Positions 25,486-33,715 of a stretch of DNA of 45,671 bases are shown piece by piece. Each line of letters begins with the position of its first letter. Within the stretch, counting starts at the first letter, position 1. The translations under genes and the position numbers were made by a program. Source of the stretch: JAHDCC01 sp964551835 (GTDB lineage: Bacteria > Actinomycetota > Acidimicrobiia > Acidimicrobiales > SZUA-35); NCBI GenBank assembly GCA_964551835.1, contig CAZKEM010000088.1, forward strand, positions 1 to 45,671. The letters run 5' to 3'. The notes under the pieces are model-generated. The model searched no databases and had not been told where the DNA came from. It was given only the letters and a program-made list of their open reading frames with translations.

Positions 25486-26470
25486 CGACTTCCGCAGCTA
25501 GCTCAGACAGTTTTACGTTTGGCCGAGGACCAAAGTGCGTGACTACCTCGCCGCCCGCAATTGAGCCAAGGCGGGCTGAATCAACAGGTGAACTACGTTG
25601 GGTCAGCCCGTACAAGACACCTGCGGCGTACTGATCGCCAGCTCCGGTCGTGTCGACAACCTCACCAAAGGTCTGAACGGTAACTTCGCTGCGAACTCCG
25701 TGCTCAAGGACAACTGAGCCGTCGCCGCCGCGAGTAACAAATGCGAGAGTAACTTCAGAACCTAACCGTTCGATGGCGGCATCAACTTCGACCTCGTAGA
25801 GCGAGGTAACCTCTGATTCGTTGCCGAAGACAATATCGGCTGATTCGGCCAAAAATTCCTGAAAGGAAGAGCGGTGGCGGTCGACGCATAATGAGTCAGA
25901 CAACGAAAGGGCCACTCGCGTACCCGCATCTTTCGCTGTGGCCACGGCGATCTTCACTGCGTCAGCCGCTGTTGGGCTGTCCCACAAGTAACCCTCAACA
26001 AATAGAACCTGAGATGCCGCTATCACGCTGGTCGTTATGTCTGCTTCGTCGACGTGTCCCGCTACTCCGAGGTATGTATTCATTGTGCGTTGAGCATCCG
26101 GGGTTACTAGGACAATTGATTGGGCGGTTGGCAGCGACCCTAAGGTGGGTTCGACTAGACAGTCGACGCCTGCCGCTGTTAGCTCCTGGGTGAAGGCGGC
26201 ACCTAGATCGTCATCTGCGACTTTGCCAATAAAGGCCCCGGAGCCACCAAATGAGGCTACGCCAGTCATGGTGTTCGACGTTGATCCGCCAGCGGCAACA
26301 GCAGGGTCGGTGAGCGCCGAGGACAAATCTGCGGCTTGGTCTGCGGTAATTAAGGCCATCGAGCCCTTTATCAGGTCGTATTGGTCCAAAAAGTCGTCTT
26401 CAACCGAGGCCGCTAGGTCGACAATTGCGTTGCCTATACCGACTACGTCGTACTCATGACCTGTGCTCAT
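25478..26470 (-). CDS. PfkB-family carbohydrate kinase, adenosine kinase-like
   Basis: 330 aa ribokinase/PfkB fold. The N-terminal signature GGSTSNTMTGVASFGG and the C-terminal anion-hole/catalytic motif DTTGAGDQYAAG (catalytic Asp) are complete. The pattern FIGKVADDDLG fits adenosine kinases of the bacterial PfkB type. The likely role is adenosine to AMP salvage; a related sugar kinase is possible. ATG 26470 has AGGAG four bases upstream. No operon partner is apparent. Confidence 0.88.
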   Translation of the reverse strand: MSTGHEYDVVGIGNAIVDLAASVEDDFLDQYDLIKGSMALITADQAADLSSALTDPAVAAGGSTSNTMTGVASFGGSGAFIGKVADDDLGAAFTQELTAAGVDCLVEPTLGSLPTAQSIVLVTPDAQRTMNTYLGVAGHVDEADITTSVIAASQVLFVEGYLWDSPTAADAVKIAVATAKDAGTRVALSLSDSLCVDRHRSSFQEFLAESADIVFGNESEVTSLYEVEVDAAIERLGSEVTLAFVTRGGDGSVVLEHGVRSEVTVQTFGEVVDTTGAGDQYAAGVLYGLTQRSSPVDSARLGSIAGGEVVTHFGPRPNVKLSELAAEVAN

Positions 26471-26905
26471 ATAGCTCCTAGTTTAGTTCAAACGGTTCAC
26501 GCTCGGTTCCGTTGTTTCGCCAGGAAAAAGGTTGCGCAGCGAACCCTAGGTCCGCTGCGACTGACACCCCTTTTACCTAAACGCCTAAGGTGACGAAGAC
26601 CAACTTTGGTTTAACAGGTCGAGGTTCGAGTTCGGCGTTGATGAGCAATGCACACCCGCCATCAAGTTGAATTTCTCCCCCAAGGGCTCCCCAAGGTTGA
26701 CCCTGCCATACTGTTGAACCAGTCGTTGTCGGTCTTCGTCACACAATGCCCCACACAGGGCTACTTCATCCTACGGCATGGCACTGTGGATCAAAAGAGG
26801 ATTACCCTGTGAATTACATGGGGACAATGTGAAAATCATGGGGATAATCACTTCGGGTGGACCAGATCACACGCTTAGTGTCATTAACCGTCTACGGTTC
26901 TATTC
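26471..26905. other. Intergenic region between divergent kinase and reductase genes
   Basis: 435 bp with no credible ORF on either strand. It carries a cluster of DnaA-box-like 9-mers (26785-26847, annotated separately) and a CCCCAAGG-GCT-CCCCAAGG direct repeat (about 26677-26696). No tRNA, riboswitch or IS end was recognised. Confidence 0.6.
26785..26847 (+). repeat. Cluster of DnaA-box-like 9-mers
   Basis: Same-orientation 9-mers: TGTGGATCA (26785), TGTGAATTA (26808), TGGGGACAA (26819), TGTGAAAAT (26828) and TGGGGATAA (26839). Three are 8/9 and one 7/9 matches to the reverse complement of a DnaA box (TGTGGATAA or TGTGGACAA); TGTGAAAAT is poor. Two share an ATGGGGAYAAT unit exactly 20 bp apart. 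Whether DnaA or another regulator binds is unknown. Confidence 0.45.
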
Positions 26906-27694
26906 ATGATCAGTCTTTATCCTGATTCCGGTCCGGTCAACCCGGTTGTAGATGTGACTGCAGAGCGCAGACACCACGCTGATGGACGCCCTTGGGTATA
27001 TAGCAACATGGTTGCGAGCATCGATGGCGCCACGGCACTCGACGACGTCTCGGGTGGATTGAGCTCACCCGCCGACAGGCTACAGTTTGTGGCTCTGCGG
27101 TCCGTAGCTGACGCCATTATTGTTGGCGGGTCCACCGTTCGATCTGAGCGATACCGACCCCCCCAGCTCACAGAGGAAATCAGGGCCGCCCGCCTGAAGA
27201 GAGGACAATCTGAGCTTCCGCTGCTGGTGGTCGTTAGTTCGAGTTTGAGTTTTGATCATGATATTCCTTTGTTCGCCGACGATAATTACCGGCCGCTAGT
27301 AGCTACTTCCCGGTCAGCGCCTACCGGCGGACTCAAGGCCTTAGAACATCAGGCAGACGTACTGGTTTCCGGCAACGATCAAGTCGATCTGAAGGAATTG
27401 GCGACCCAACTTGGCGTGCATGGCAACAAAACGATTCTGTCTGAAGGTGGCCCAACGCTCAATGGTCTACTCATTGAGGACAACTTGATCGACGAGTGGA
27501 ACTTGTCGATCAGCCCGTTACTACTCGGCGGCACATCAACCCGTCCGGCGATCGGACCAACGGTTGTCACCGCTCCAACTGAAATGACATTGGTGAGGCT
27601 CTGGCAAGGTGATGACATGCTCTTCGGTCGTTGGATTAGGAATGATGGGGTTCACGAGTCAACGGATAGATCATCTGGAAGCACGATCTCCTGA
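26906..27694 (+). CDS. Pyrimidine reductase / RibD C-terminal-domain protein
   Basis: 262 aa of the RibD_C (dihydrofolate-reductase-like) family. Motifs: SNMVASIDGATAL near the start, ADAIIVGGSTVRSERYRPP, and SEGGPTLNGLL for NADPH binding. No deaminase domain is present, so it is a stand-alone reductase. It may act in riboflavin synthesis or on another substrate; no other rib gene is nearby. Its last 43 bp overlap the 3' end of the convergent LysM gene. Confidence 0.88.
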   Translation: MISLYPDSGPVNPVVDVTAERRHHADGRPWVYSNMVASIDGATALDDVSGGLSSPADRLQFVALRSVADAIIVGGSTVRSERYRPPQLTEEIRAARLKRGQSELPLLVVVSSSLSFDHDIPLFADDNYRPLVATSRSAPTGGLKALEHQADVLVSGNDQVDLKELATQLGVHGNKTILSEGGPTLNGLLIEDNLIDEWNLSISPLLLGGTSTRPAIGPTVVTAPTEMTLVRLWQGDDMLFGRWIRNDGVHESTDRSSGSTIS

Positions 27695-28056
27695 CCCGCA
27701 GCTATAGAGGCAGAATCATTTAGCTCAACCAGTTGGTCGACTACAGGACGAGGGTCTTCACCCGGAGCGAGTTCAGTCGCGATCCCCCACAGCGTGTCAC
27801 CAGGCTGGACGACATAGGTGTCTGCTGACGAGACAACCGCCGCAGGTTCTCCATCAGGCATCGATTCGGTGGCTGATCCTTGGGCCACCCTCACCATCAG
27901 AACCAACACAAAGACTACGAGACCTGCCACCACTAGATAGTTTCGTCGTCCCCCCAACCCGAAAGCCAGCTGAGATCCAACAGGGTGGACGGTGTTCTCC
28001 GAACGAACATACGGGGAGCTAGTCAGCGAATTGTCGGTCTTTAGTAATGTCACCAT
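27652..28056 (-). CDS. LysM membrane protein, probable SOS-induced division inhibitor (ChiZ/DivS/YneA type)
   Basis: 134 aa from ATG 28056; GTG 28062 is an alternative two codons upstream. A short basic cytoplasmic segment, one membrane helix (about residues 39-58) and a C-terminal LysM domain (YVVQPGDTLWGIA, about 80-127) are seen. In M. tuberculosis (Rv2719c/chiZ), Corynebacterium (divS) and Bacillus (yneA) such small genes sit divergently next to lexA and block division under DNA damage. The same arrangement and the shared LexA-box gap support this role here. It is inferred, not shown. Confidence 0.88.
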   Translation of the reverse strand: MVTLLKTDNSLTSSPYVRSENTVHPVGSQLAFGLGGRRNYLVVAGLVVFVLVLMVRVAQGSATESMPDGEPAAVVSSADTYVVQPGDTLWGIATELAPGEDPRPVVDQLVELNDSASIAAGQEIVLPDDLSVDS

Positions 28057-28144
28057 AAACACTACTTTCGGGTTGAGGTGTGACAGTTAAGGACTCCAGC
28101 TGCTCTATCGGACAGTCACAACCAGAGGTACAACCCTGAAGATA

Positions 28145-28160
28145 GCGAACACGTGTTCGA
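28145..28160. promoter_or_regulatory. LexA (SOS) box 1
   Basis: GCGAACACGTGTTCGA, one base from the palindrome TCGAAC-N4-GTTCGA. It is the box nearest the LysM gene of the four. Confidence 0.85.
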
Positions 28161-28174
28161 TTTGCAAGGGATTT

Positions 28175-28190
28175 TCGAACATTTGTTCGA
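28175..28190. promoter_or_regulatory. LexA (SOS) box 2
   Basis: TCGAACATTTGTTCGA, a perfect match to TCGAAC-N4-GTTCGA. It is 30 bp from box 1 (about three helical turns), so two LexA dimers could lie on one DNA face. Confidence 0.92.
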
Positions 28191-28232
28191 TACCTACCCA
28201 AACCTACCAATTTTCTTCCAAATAGTGAGCTA

Positions 28233-28248
28233 TCGAACACACGTACGG
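28233..28248. promoter_or_regulatory. LexA (SOS) box 3, half-degenerate
   Basis: TCGAACACACGTACGG keeps the left arm and part of the right. It lies just before a TAGTAT -10-like hexamer (28251-28256) for lexA. Confidence 0.6.
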
Positions 28249-28260
28249 TCTAGTATGTCA

Positions 28261-28280
28261 TCGAACAAACGTTTGTTCGA
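28261..28280. promoter_or_regulatory. LexA (SOS) box 4, 20-bp palindrome
   Basis: TCGAACAAACGTTTGTTCGA is a perfect 20-bp palindrome. Two box registers overlap, offset by 4 bp (28261-28276 and 28265-28280). It covers the likely lexA start of transcription and would let LexA repress itself. Confidence 0.85.
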
Positions 28281-28348
28281 TTGGGCAACGCGCTCAACCA
28301 ACAGGCAGTTCATCTCCTTTTACCGGCCAACCAATTGCGAGGGTACGA

Positions 28349-28984
28349 ATGGGAAACCATCAACTAACCGACCGCCAACGATCGATACTTGAATTCATCG
28401 TCCAGCAAATGAACGACCGGGGGTTCCCTCCATCGGTCCGCGAAATTGGGGCTGAGGTTGGGCTCACTTCGCCGTCGACCGTGCACTCCCACCTGGCGAC
28501 GTTGCAACGCCACGGCTACCTCGAGCGAGACCCAACGAAGCCTCGAGCTATAAAGGTCAGCTGGGACGCCGTCAGCGGAACCTCCGACGTCGAGCGACGC
28601 CCTTTCCGGCATGTTCCCCTCGTTGGCAACGTCGCCGCCGGGACCGACGTTCTCGCTGAAGAGCACATCGAAGAAACCCTTCCCGTACCAGCAGACTTCA
28701 CCGGCGAAGGAGACCTATTTATGGTGAAGGTTCGGGGAGAATCGATGATCGATGCCGGCATACTCGATGGAGACTATGCCGTCGCCCGTGTGCAGAACAC
28801 TGCCTCCAACGGCGACACCGTTGTTGCCGGTATCCCGGGCGAGGAAGCGACCATCAAGTTTTATCAAAAGAAGTCCAACAAGATCGTGCTCGTCCCCGCA
28901 AACGAATCGTTGGAACCAATGGAATTTGGACCAGATGAAGTCCAACTATTCGGCAAGGTCGTCACCGTCCTACGCCGGTTATAA
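28349..28984 (+). CDS. lexA: SOS regulator LexA
   Basis: 211 aa repressor of the DNA-damage regulon. The winged helix-turn-helix lies in 1-65 (SVREIGAEVGLTSPSTVHSHL). The self-cleavage bond is A97-G98 in VAAGTD. The Ser/Lys dyad is S132 (GESM) and K170 (ATIKFY). GAGGG lies five bases before ATG 28349. Four LexA-box-like sites fill the gap to the divergent LysM gene, so it is autoregulated. A hairpin follows the stop. Confidence 0.97.
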   Translation: MGNHQLTDRQRSILEFIVQQMNDRGFPPSVREIGAEVGLTSPSTVHSHLATLQRHGYLERDPTKPRAIKVSWDAVSGTSDVERRPFRHVPLVGNVAAGTDVLAEEHIEETLPVPADFTGEGDLFMVKVRGESMIDAGILDGDYAVARVQNTASNGDTVVAGIPGEEATIKFYQKKSNKIVLVPANESLEPMEFGPDEVQLFGKVVTVLRRL

Positions 28985-28995
28985 AGCCAAAACCA

Positions 28996-29028
28996 CCGAG
29001 TGGCCCAGAAGAAATCTAGGCCACTCGG
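28996..29028 (+). terminator. Terminator after lexA
   Basis: A 10-bp perfect stem (CCGAGTGGCC / GGCCACTCGG) with a 13-nt loop starts 12 bp after the lexA stop. The T run after it is short. Confidence 0.65.
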
Positions 29029-29051
29029 CAGTTTGGACCCCCCAAACTTGA

Positions 29052-29067
29052 TGAGACCCTTGTCTCA
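29052..29067. repeat. TGAGAC-CCTT-GTCTCA palindrome
   Basis: A perfect inverted repeat with a 4-nt loop, with further GTCTC/GAGAC copies within about 40 bp. It lies between convergent lexA and dapE, so it may end the dap operon or be an operator. The role is unknown. Confidence 0.45.
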
Positions 29068-29135
29068 GCGTCTCGATTCACTACATCTTAGAGACAGGGA
29101 CCTCAAATCACATCCAAACTTGTGCCGTATCTCAG

Positions 29136-30206
29136 TTATGTGTCCACGGGAGATTTAATAAGCGACAATAACGATGCGTAGACGCGATTTAATGCGTCCC
29201 GTTCGACATATTCATTCCGAGTGTGAGCAATGGTTGCGTCCCCCGGACCAAAGTTCGCGGCCGGAATGCCCAATGTGGCGAACCGGGCAACGTCGGTCCA
29301 ACCAAGCTTTGCATCGACTGGAAGTTTGTTTGTCGATATCAGCTCTTGTAGAAGCGGGTGCGACAACGACGGCGGACATGCAGGCGACAAATCAATCACT
29401 TCGAAACTGTCCCCTTCTTCGAGAAACGACTGCGTCAGTTCCCTCATAAACGCTTCAGCTTCTCCAGAAGTGCGGTCAGGGGCGAAACGGTGATGGACCT
29501 TCAGTGCAACCCGGTCAGGAACGACATTCCCCGCTACTCCACCCTCAACCGAAACTGCCTGGACCGATTCTTTATACGTACAGCCGTCGATAGTTGGGGT
29601 GCGTGCCTCATACGAAGACAGCTGATCGAGCAGACCGGATAACCGGTGAATCGCATTGCGGCCCATCCACGGACGAGCTGTGTGTGCCCGAGCACCGGCT
29701 AGAACGATCTCGATTCTCATGGCACCTTGACAACCGGCTTCAATCCCCGCCGACGTCGGCTCACCCAAAATTGCGCAGTCCCCTTCGAGTAAGTCTGGAC
29801 GATGTTCTATGATCTCGATCAAACCGTTGTGCTGTTGCGCAACCTCTTCGCGGGCATAGAAGACATACGTCAGATCGACGCTTGGGGTCGCCACCGAACG
29901 CGCTAGCTCAAGAAAGACTGCTAAACCGCTCTTCATATCGGTCGAGCCGAGGCCCCACAGCCGATCGCCCTCGATTCGAGCCGTAGCGTTCTCATTGACT
30001 GGCACCGTGTCTGTATGACCGACCAGCAGAAGCCGCTGATCATGGCCTAGTTCGGTTCGGGCGACGAGGTTGTCGCCAACCCGGACCGTCTCCAGGTGGT
30101 CGAGGCCTGACAGCTCTTCTTCGAGCCAGTCAACAAAGGGGCCTTCTTCGAATGAAACCGACGGCCGATTTACGAGATCAGCAGTGAGAGCCAACAGGTC
30201 AGTCAC
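29136..30206 (-). CDS. dapE: Succinyl-diaminopimelate desuccinylase
   Basis: 356 aa M20-family zinc peptidase fold. It removes succinate from N-succinyl-LL-DAP. Zinc and active-site motifs: GHTDTVP, GLGSTDMKSG with the bridging Asp, and the REE general-base pair in YAREEVAQ. The GTG start at 30206 shares its first base with the dapD stop (TAGTG). It ends the operon. Confidence 0.94.
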   Translation of the reverse strand: MTDLLALTADLVNRPSVSFEEGPFVDWLEEELSGLDHLETVRVGDNLVARTELGHDQRLLLVGHTDTVPVNENATARIEGDRLWGLGSTDMKSGLAVFLELARSVATPSVDLTYVFYAREEVAQQHNGLIEIIEHRPDLLEGDCAILGEPTSAGIEAGCQGAMRIEIVLAGARAHTARPWMGRNAIHRLSGLLDQLSSYEARTPTIDGCTYKESVQAVSVEGGVAGNVVPDRVALKVHHRFAPDRTSGEAEAFMRELTQSFLEEGDSFEVIDLSPACPPSLSHPLLQELISTNKLPVDAKLGWTDVARFATLGIPAANFGPGDATIAHTRNEYVERDALNRVYASLLSLIKSPVDT

Positions 30207-31039
30207 TAGACGGTCGCTCCATGATCGCGAAGAATATCGTTCAGGGCGCTCTTGTCATGCCGCTCGCCTTCGGAAAGCCGTTTGATGACTAACACCGCAG
30301 GCAGGCCGAACTCGCCGCCAGGAAAGCTCCGGGGCCGGGTACCAGTCACGGCAACTGACCAAGGCGGAACTTCGCCTCGAGCGATTTCTTCGCCGGTTGC
30401 GACGTCGATAACGGGAATCGACTTGGTGAGAATACAACCTGCACCCAAGACGGTTCCCTCACCGACTCGTGCCCCCTCGGCCACAATACTTCTACTCCCA
30501 AGTAGACAGTTATCACCAATGATTACTGGCTCCGCCTGCGGCGGTTCAAGAACGCCACCAATACCGACACCGCCCGACAAATGCACGTTCTTGCCAATTT
30601 GTGCGCATGAACCTACTGTCGCCCAGGTATCCACCATGGTGTTCTCATCGACGTAGGCGCCGATATTGATGTAGCTCGGCATCATGACAACGCCTGGCGC
30701 CTGATACGAACCCCAGCGGGCTGAAGCACCCGGAATAACGCGAACTTTAGAATCCATGTAGTCTTTCTTTAACGGAATCTTGTCGGCGAATTCGAACGGG
30801 CCCATCTCGATTGTTTCCATCTTCGACAGCCGGAAAAGTAACAGGACTGCGAGTTTGAGCCACTGGTTGACTTGAACCGAACCGTCGTCAAGGACTTCGG
30901 CGACCCGAGCCTGGCCAGTATCGAGCAGCGTGATGGCTTGGTGCACTGTCGTCACCGCGTCGGTATCTTCGGCGGAAAGCGAATCCCGTCGTTCCCATAG
31001 GTCTTCGATTGTCTTCCGGAGCACAGCTGTATCGGTCAT
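30206..31039 (-). CDS. dapD: Tetrahydrodipicolinate N-succinyltransferase (E. coli-type)
   Basis: 277 aa left-handed beta-helix acyltransferase. It adds succinyl-CoA to tetrahydrodipicolinate. The conserved block includes VDTWATVGSCAQIGKNVHLS and GGVGIGGVLEP, very close to E. coli DapD in order and length (274 aa). The longer DapD form of M. tuberculosis (about 317 aa) lacks this pattern. It lies 42 bp after dapC and overlaps dapE by one base. Confidence 0.96.
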   Translation of the reverse strand: MTDTAVLRKTIEDLWERRDSLSAEDTDAVTTVHQAITLLDTGQARVAEVLDDGSVQVNQWLKLAVLLLFRLSKMETIEMGPFEFADKIPLKKDYMDSKVRVIPGASARWGSYQAPGVVMMPSYINIGAYVDENTMVDTWATVGSCAQIGKNVHLSGGVGIGGVLEPPQAEPVIIGDNCLLGSRSIVAEGARVGEGTVLGAGCILTKSIPVIDVATGEEIARGEVPPWSVAVTGTRPRSFPGGEFGLPAVLVIKRLSEGERHDKSALNDILRDHGATV

Positions 31040-31081
31040 GACTCTGAGGGTAGCGAGTCCACCCCAAAGCTAGTGGCTTTG

Positions 31082-32242
31082 TCACTCAAATCCGAGACGT
31101 TCTGCGACCAGATCTAGCCGGTCATCAGGTTGAACAACCGCTAACCGGATGTGCGACTCTCCGGCAGCGCCATAGAACTCGCCCGGACTGACGACGACGC
31201 CGGCATCGGAGGCGAGCTTTTTGGCAAAGCCCCACGCGTCGCCATCTGGCGCCTCCGCCCACAAATAAAACCCGCCTTCAGGCATTTCTACATCCGCTCC
31301 AAGTCTGGCGAGAACGTCGATCATTTTGGTCAACCGTCCGTGGTATCTCTGTCGTTGCTGGACGACCCCAGCAGTGTCGTCAAAGGCTGCTATAGCGGCT
31401 GCCTGGGTTGGTCCAGGGGGCATGAAACCAGCGTGTTTACGCACCTCGCTAAGGTAGTGCAGCCAGTCTGGGTCACCGGCATAGAACCCGGAACGAGCTC
31501 CCGCCAAGTTCGAACGCTTCGACAGCGAATGAACCGCTAGCAGCCCTTCGAAGTTGTCGCCACTCGCGTGGGAAGCTGCGAGAATCGATCTTGGCGAACC
31601 GAGCCAAGTGAACTCGATATAACACTCGTCCGATACCACAAGAACGTCGTGTTCTCGACCCCAGGCCGCGATGTCGACTAAATCGTCCAACGCTCCGGTC
31701 GGATTCGATGGCGTGTTGACCCACAAGCACAATGCCCGCTCAACGTCTTCGTCTGAAACGGTCGAAAGGTCGATCCGCCAATCTTGGTCAACGGATACCG
31801 GAACAGCCCGACAACCAGCCAGTTCGGCGCCCATTGCATAACTGGGGTAACTGATTGCCGGATAAAGAACGGTGTCCTTGGATGGTTGGCGAAGGTGCAA
31901 CCAGTGCGGCAGACCAGCAACGAACTCCTTTGATCCAATGGTTGCCCTGACATCGTCCGAAGACAGAAGCGGGCTGGGATTTCCGGATGCGAGTAGCCTC
32001 GAAAGCCAACCGGCTGCGGCTTGTCGAAACTCAAGGGTGCCGATCGAAGCAGGGTAACTGCGTTCGGTCCCCGAGCCACCGATCGCCGCCAACACCGACT
32101 CCGGAGGCGGGTCACAAGGGACTCCCACCGAAAGATTGATGGCACCGCCATCGTGAGAGGCTGCGAGTTGTTGAATCTCGGTCAGCCGATCATATGGGTA
32201 CGGGGGAGGTTCGAAGCCGGCACCTTCTCGGTCTTTGCTCAT
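31082..32242 (-). CDS. dapC: Succinyldiaminopimelate aminotransferase
   Basis: 386 aa fold-type I PLP aminotransferase. The PLP Lys lies in VHSLSKRSNLAGARSGF; SDECYIEF and NTPSNPTGA are also present. Placement between dapD and hflX points to the N-succinyl-2-amino-6-ketopimelate step. ATG 32242 has GGGGA four bases upstream; the codon before it is TTG, also open. Substrate assignment rests mainly on the operon. Confidence 0.9.
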   Translation of the reverse strand: MSKDREGAGFEPPPYPYDRLTEIQQLAASHDGGAINLSVGVPCDPPPESVLAAIGGSGTERSYPASIGTLEFRQAAAGWLSRLLASGNPSPLLSSDDVRATIGSKEFVAGLPHWLHLRQPSKDTVLYPAISYPSYAMGAELAGCRAVPVSVDQDWRIDLSTVSDEDVERALCLWVNTPSNPTGALDDLVDIAAWGREHDVLVVSDECYIEFTWLGSPRSILAASHASGDNFEGLLAVHSLSKRSNLAGARSGFYAGDPDWLHYLSEVRKHAGFMPPGPTQAAAIAAFDDTAGVVQQRQRYHGRLTKMIDVLARLGADVEMPEGGFYLWAEAPDGDAWGFAKKLASDAGVVVSPGEFYGAAGESHIRLAVVQPDDRLDLVAERLGFE

Positions 32243-32263
32243 CAATTCCCCATCTGAGTAGTT

Positions 32264-33715
32264 CTAACCATGAGCGACCTCAACCACAAAATCTTCCAAT
32301 CTAGACAGAGAGTCCGGTTCCAACCGCGCACTAAACCGCATCCCTGCATCTTCGCTTGTCTCCGTTAGAACTTGGCCCTCTCGGTGAATCGAAGCTGCCA
32401 CATCACCGCGGTCGTAGGGAACGAACAGTTCACATAGAACTGACCCGGCTCGCAGGTGCTTGCCGACCGCCTCGACGAGTTCGTCAAGACCATCACCGGT
32501 GATCGCCGATACCCCAACTGAACCCGGATTCAAATCGACCAACTTCTTCACTTCAGGCGACAAATCGGATTTGTTAAACACAAGCAATTGCGGGATATCT
32601 GTGGCGCCGATCTCACGTAGCACTTCGCGGACCGCCGTGATGTGGGCTTCGGGTTCTGGTCCGGCCCCATCGACAACATGGATCAGTAGGTCGGCGTGAA
32701 TCGATACTTCTAACGTCGACTTAAACGCTTCAACCAACTGGTGGGGAAGTTTCTTCACAAAGCCAACGGTATCGGTCATCAGAATTTGCTCACCGCCTGG
32801 CAGTTGATACTTGCGAGTCGTCGGGTCGAGCGTTGCGAATAATCGATCTTCTATAAGAACTTCAGCGCCGGTCATCTTTCGCAAAAGCGACGATTTACCA
32901 GCGTTGGTGTACCCAACGATGCTGACACGACTGAACGGGGAACGGTGACTGGCCTTTCGTTGGTTTGATCTTCGGTCCGAAATCGAACGTAACTCTTTTT
33001 CGAGTTTGTGGATCTTGCGGACTAGGCGCCGACGGTCGACTTCTAGCTGGGTTTCGCCGGGACCGCGGGTTCCGATACCACCGGCCTGTTGACTGAAGTT
33101 CTTTTTGCCGCGCAGGCGTGGCAGACGGTAACGAAGCTGGGCCAACTCAACTTGGGTTTTACCTTCAGCCGACGTTGCATGTTGTGCAAAAATATCGAGA
33201 ATGACCGCTGTCCGGTCAAGGGCCGAACGCTTAAAGATTCGTTCTAAGTTAAATTGCTGGGCGGGCGACAATTCATTGTCAAACACGACGGTGTCTGCGT
33301 CGTGAGCCAACGCCGAATCCAACACTTCCTGTGCTTTACCTTTGCCGATAAATGTTGATGCATCCGGGGCTTGGCGGGTTTGGATAATTCGGTCAGCGAC
33401 ATCTGCGCCTGCTGTATCGATCAACAGTGCCATCTCGTCTAACGACACGTTCGTCTCGTCTTTTGTCGCTCCTCCAAGCGCTACCCCAACCAGGATAATT
33501 CGTTCGCGAAAGGCGCGATCTAAGAAGCCAGTTTCGGCTCCTCCGAATTCTCCGAAGGCTCCACGGTGATCGCTCTTTACTTCCTTGGTGACCGAAGCTC
33601 CAGGCTCTTGAGGTGTGGGCTCGAAAAGGTCATCCTCGGTTGAATCGATGATCGGGTCGTACGGTTCGGTACTTACTAGTTCTGGTTCGTCGCCATGTTC
33701 TGACCCTGCACTCAT
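32264..33715 (-). CDS. hflX: GTPase HflX
   Basis: 483 aa. An HflX N-terminal domain with FIGKGKAQEV and FDNELSPAQQFNLE is followed by the RLRGKKNFSQQAGGIGTRGPGE-type linker. The G domain has VSIVGYTNAGKSSLL (about 266-280), DTVGF and NKSD. HflX splits stalled or hibernating 70S ribosomes. About 60 acidic residues precede the core. It overlaps dapF as ATGA (4 bp). Confidence 0.96.
   Translation of the reverse strand: MSAGSEHGDEPELVSTEPYDPIIDSTEDDLFEPTPQEPGASVTKEVKSDHRGAFGEFGGAETGFLDRAFRERIILVGVALGGATKDETNVSLDEMALLIDTAGADVADRIIQTRQAPDASTFIGKGKAQEVLDSALAHDADTVVFDNELSPAQQFNLERIFKRSALDRTAVILDIFAQHATSAEGKTQVELAQLRYRLPRLRGKKNFSQQAGGIGTRGPGETQLEVDRRRLVRKIHKLEKELRSISDRRSNQRKASHRSPFSRVSIVGYTNAGKSSLLRKMTGAEVLIEDRLFATLDPTTRKYQLPGGEQILMTDTVGFVKKLPHQLVEAFKSTLEVSIHADLLIHVVDGAGPEPEAHITAVREVLREIGATDIPQLLVFNKSDLSPEVKKLVDLNPGSVGVSAITGDGLDELVEAVGKHLRAGSVLCELFVPYDRGDVAASIHREGQVLTETSEDAGMRFSARLEPDSLSRLEDFVVEVAHG

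Noticed and set aside
26785..26847. Chromosome origin (oriC)
   Set aside because: DnaA-box-like words exist, but there is no dnaA/dnaN, no AT-rich unwinding region, and the matches are imperfect.
26600..26905. FMN riboswitch before the RibD_C-type gene
   Set aside because: The conserved riboswitch core could not be found.
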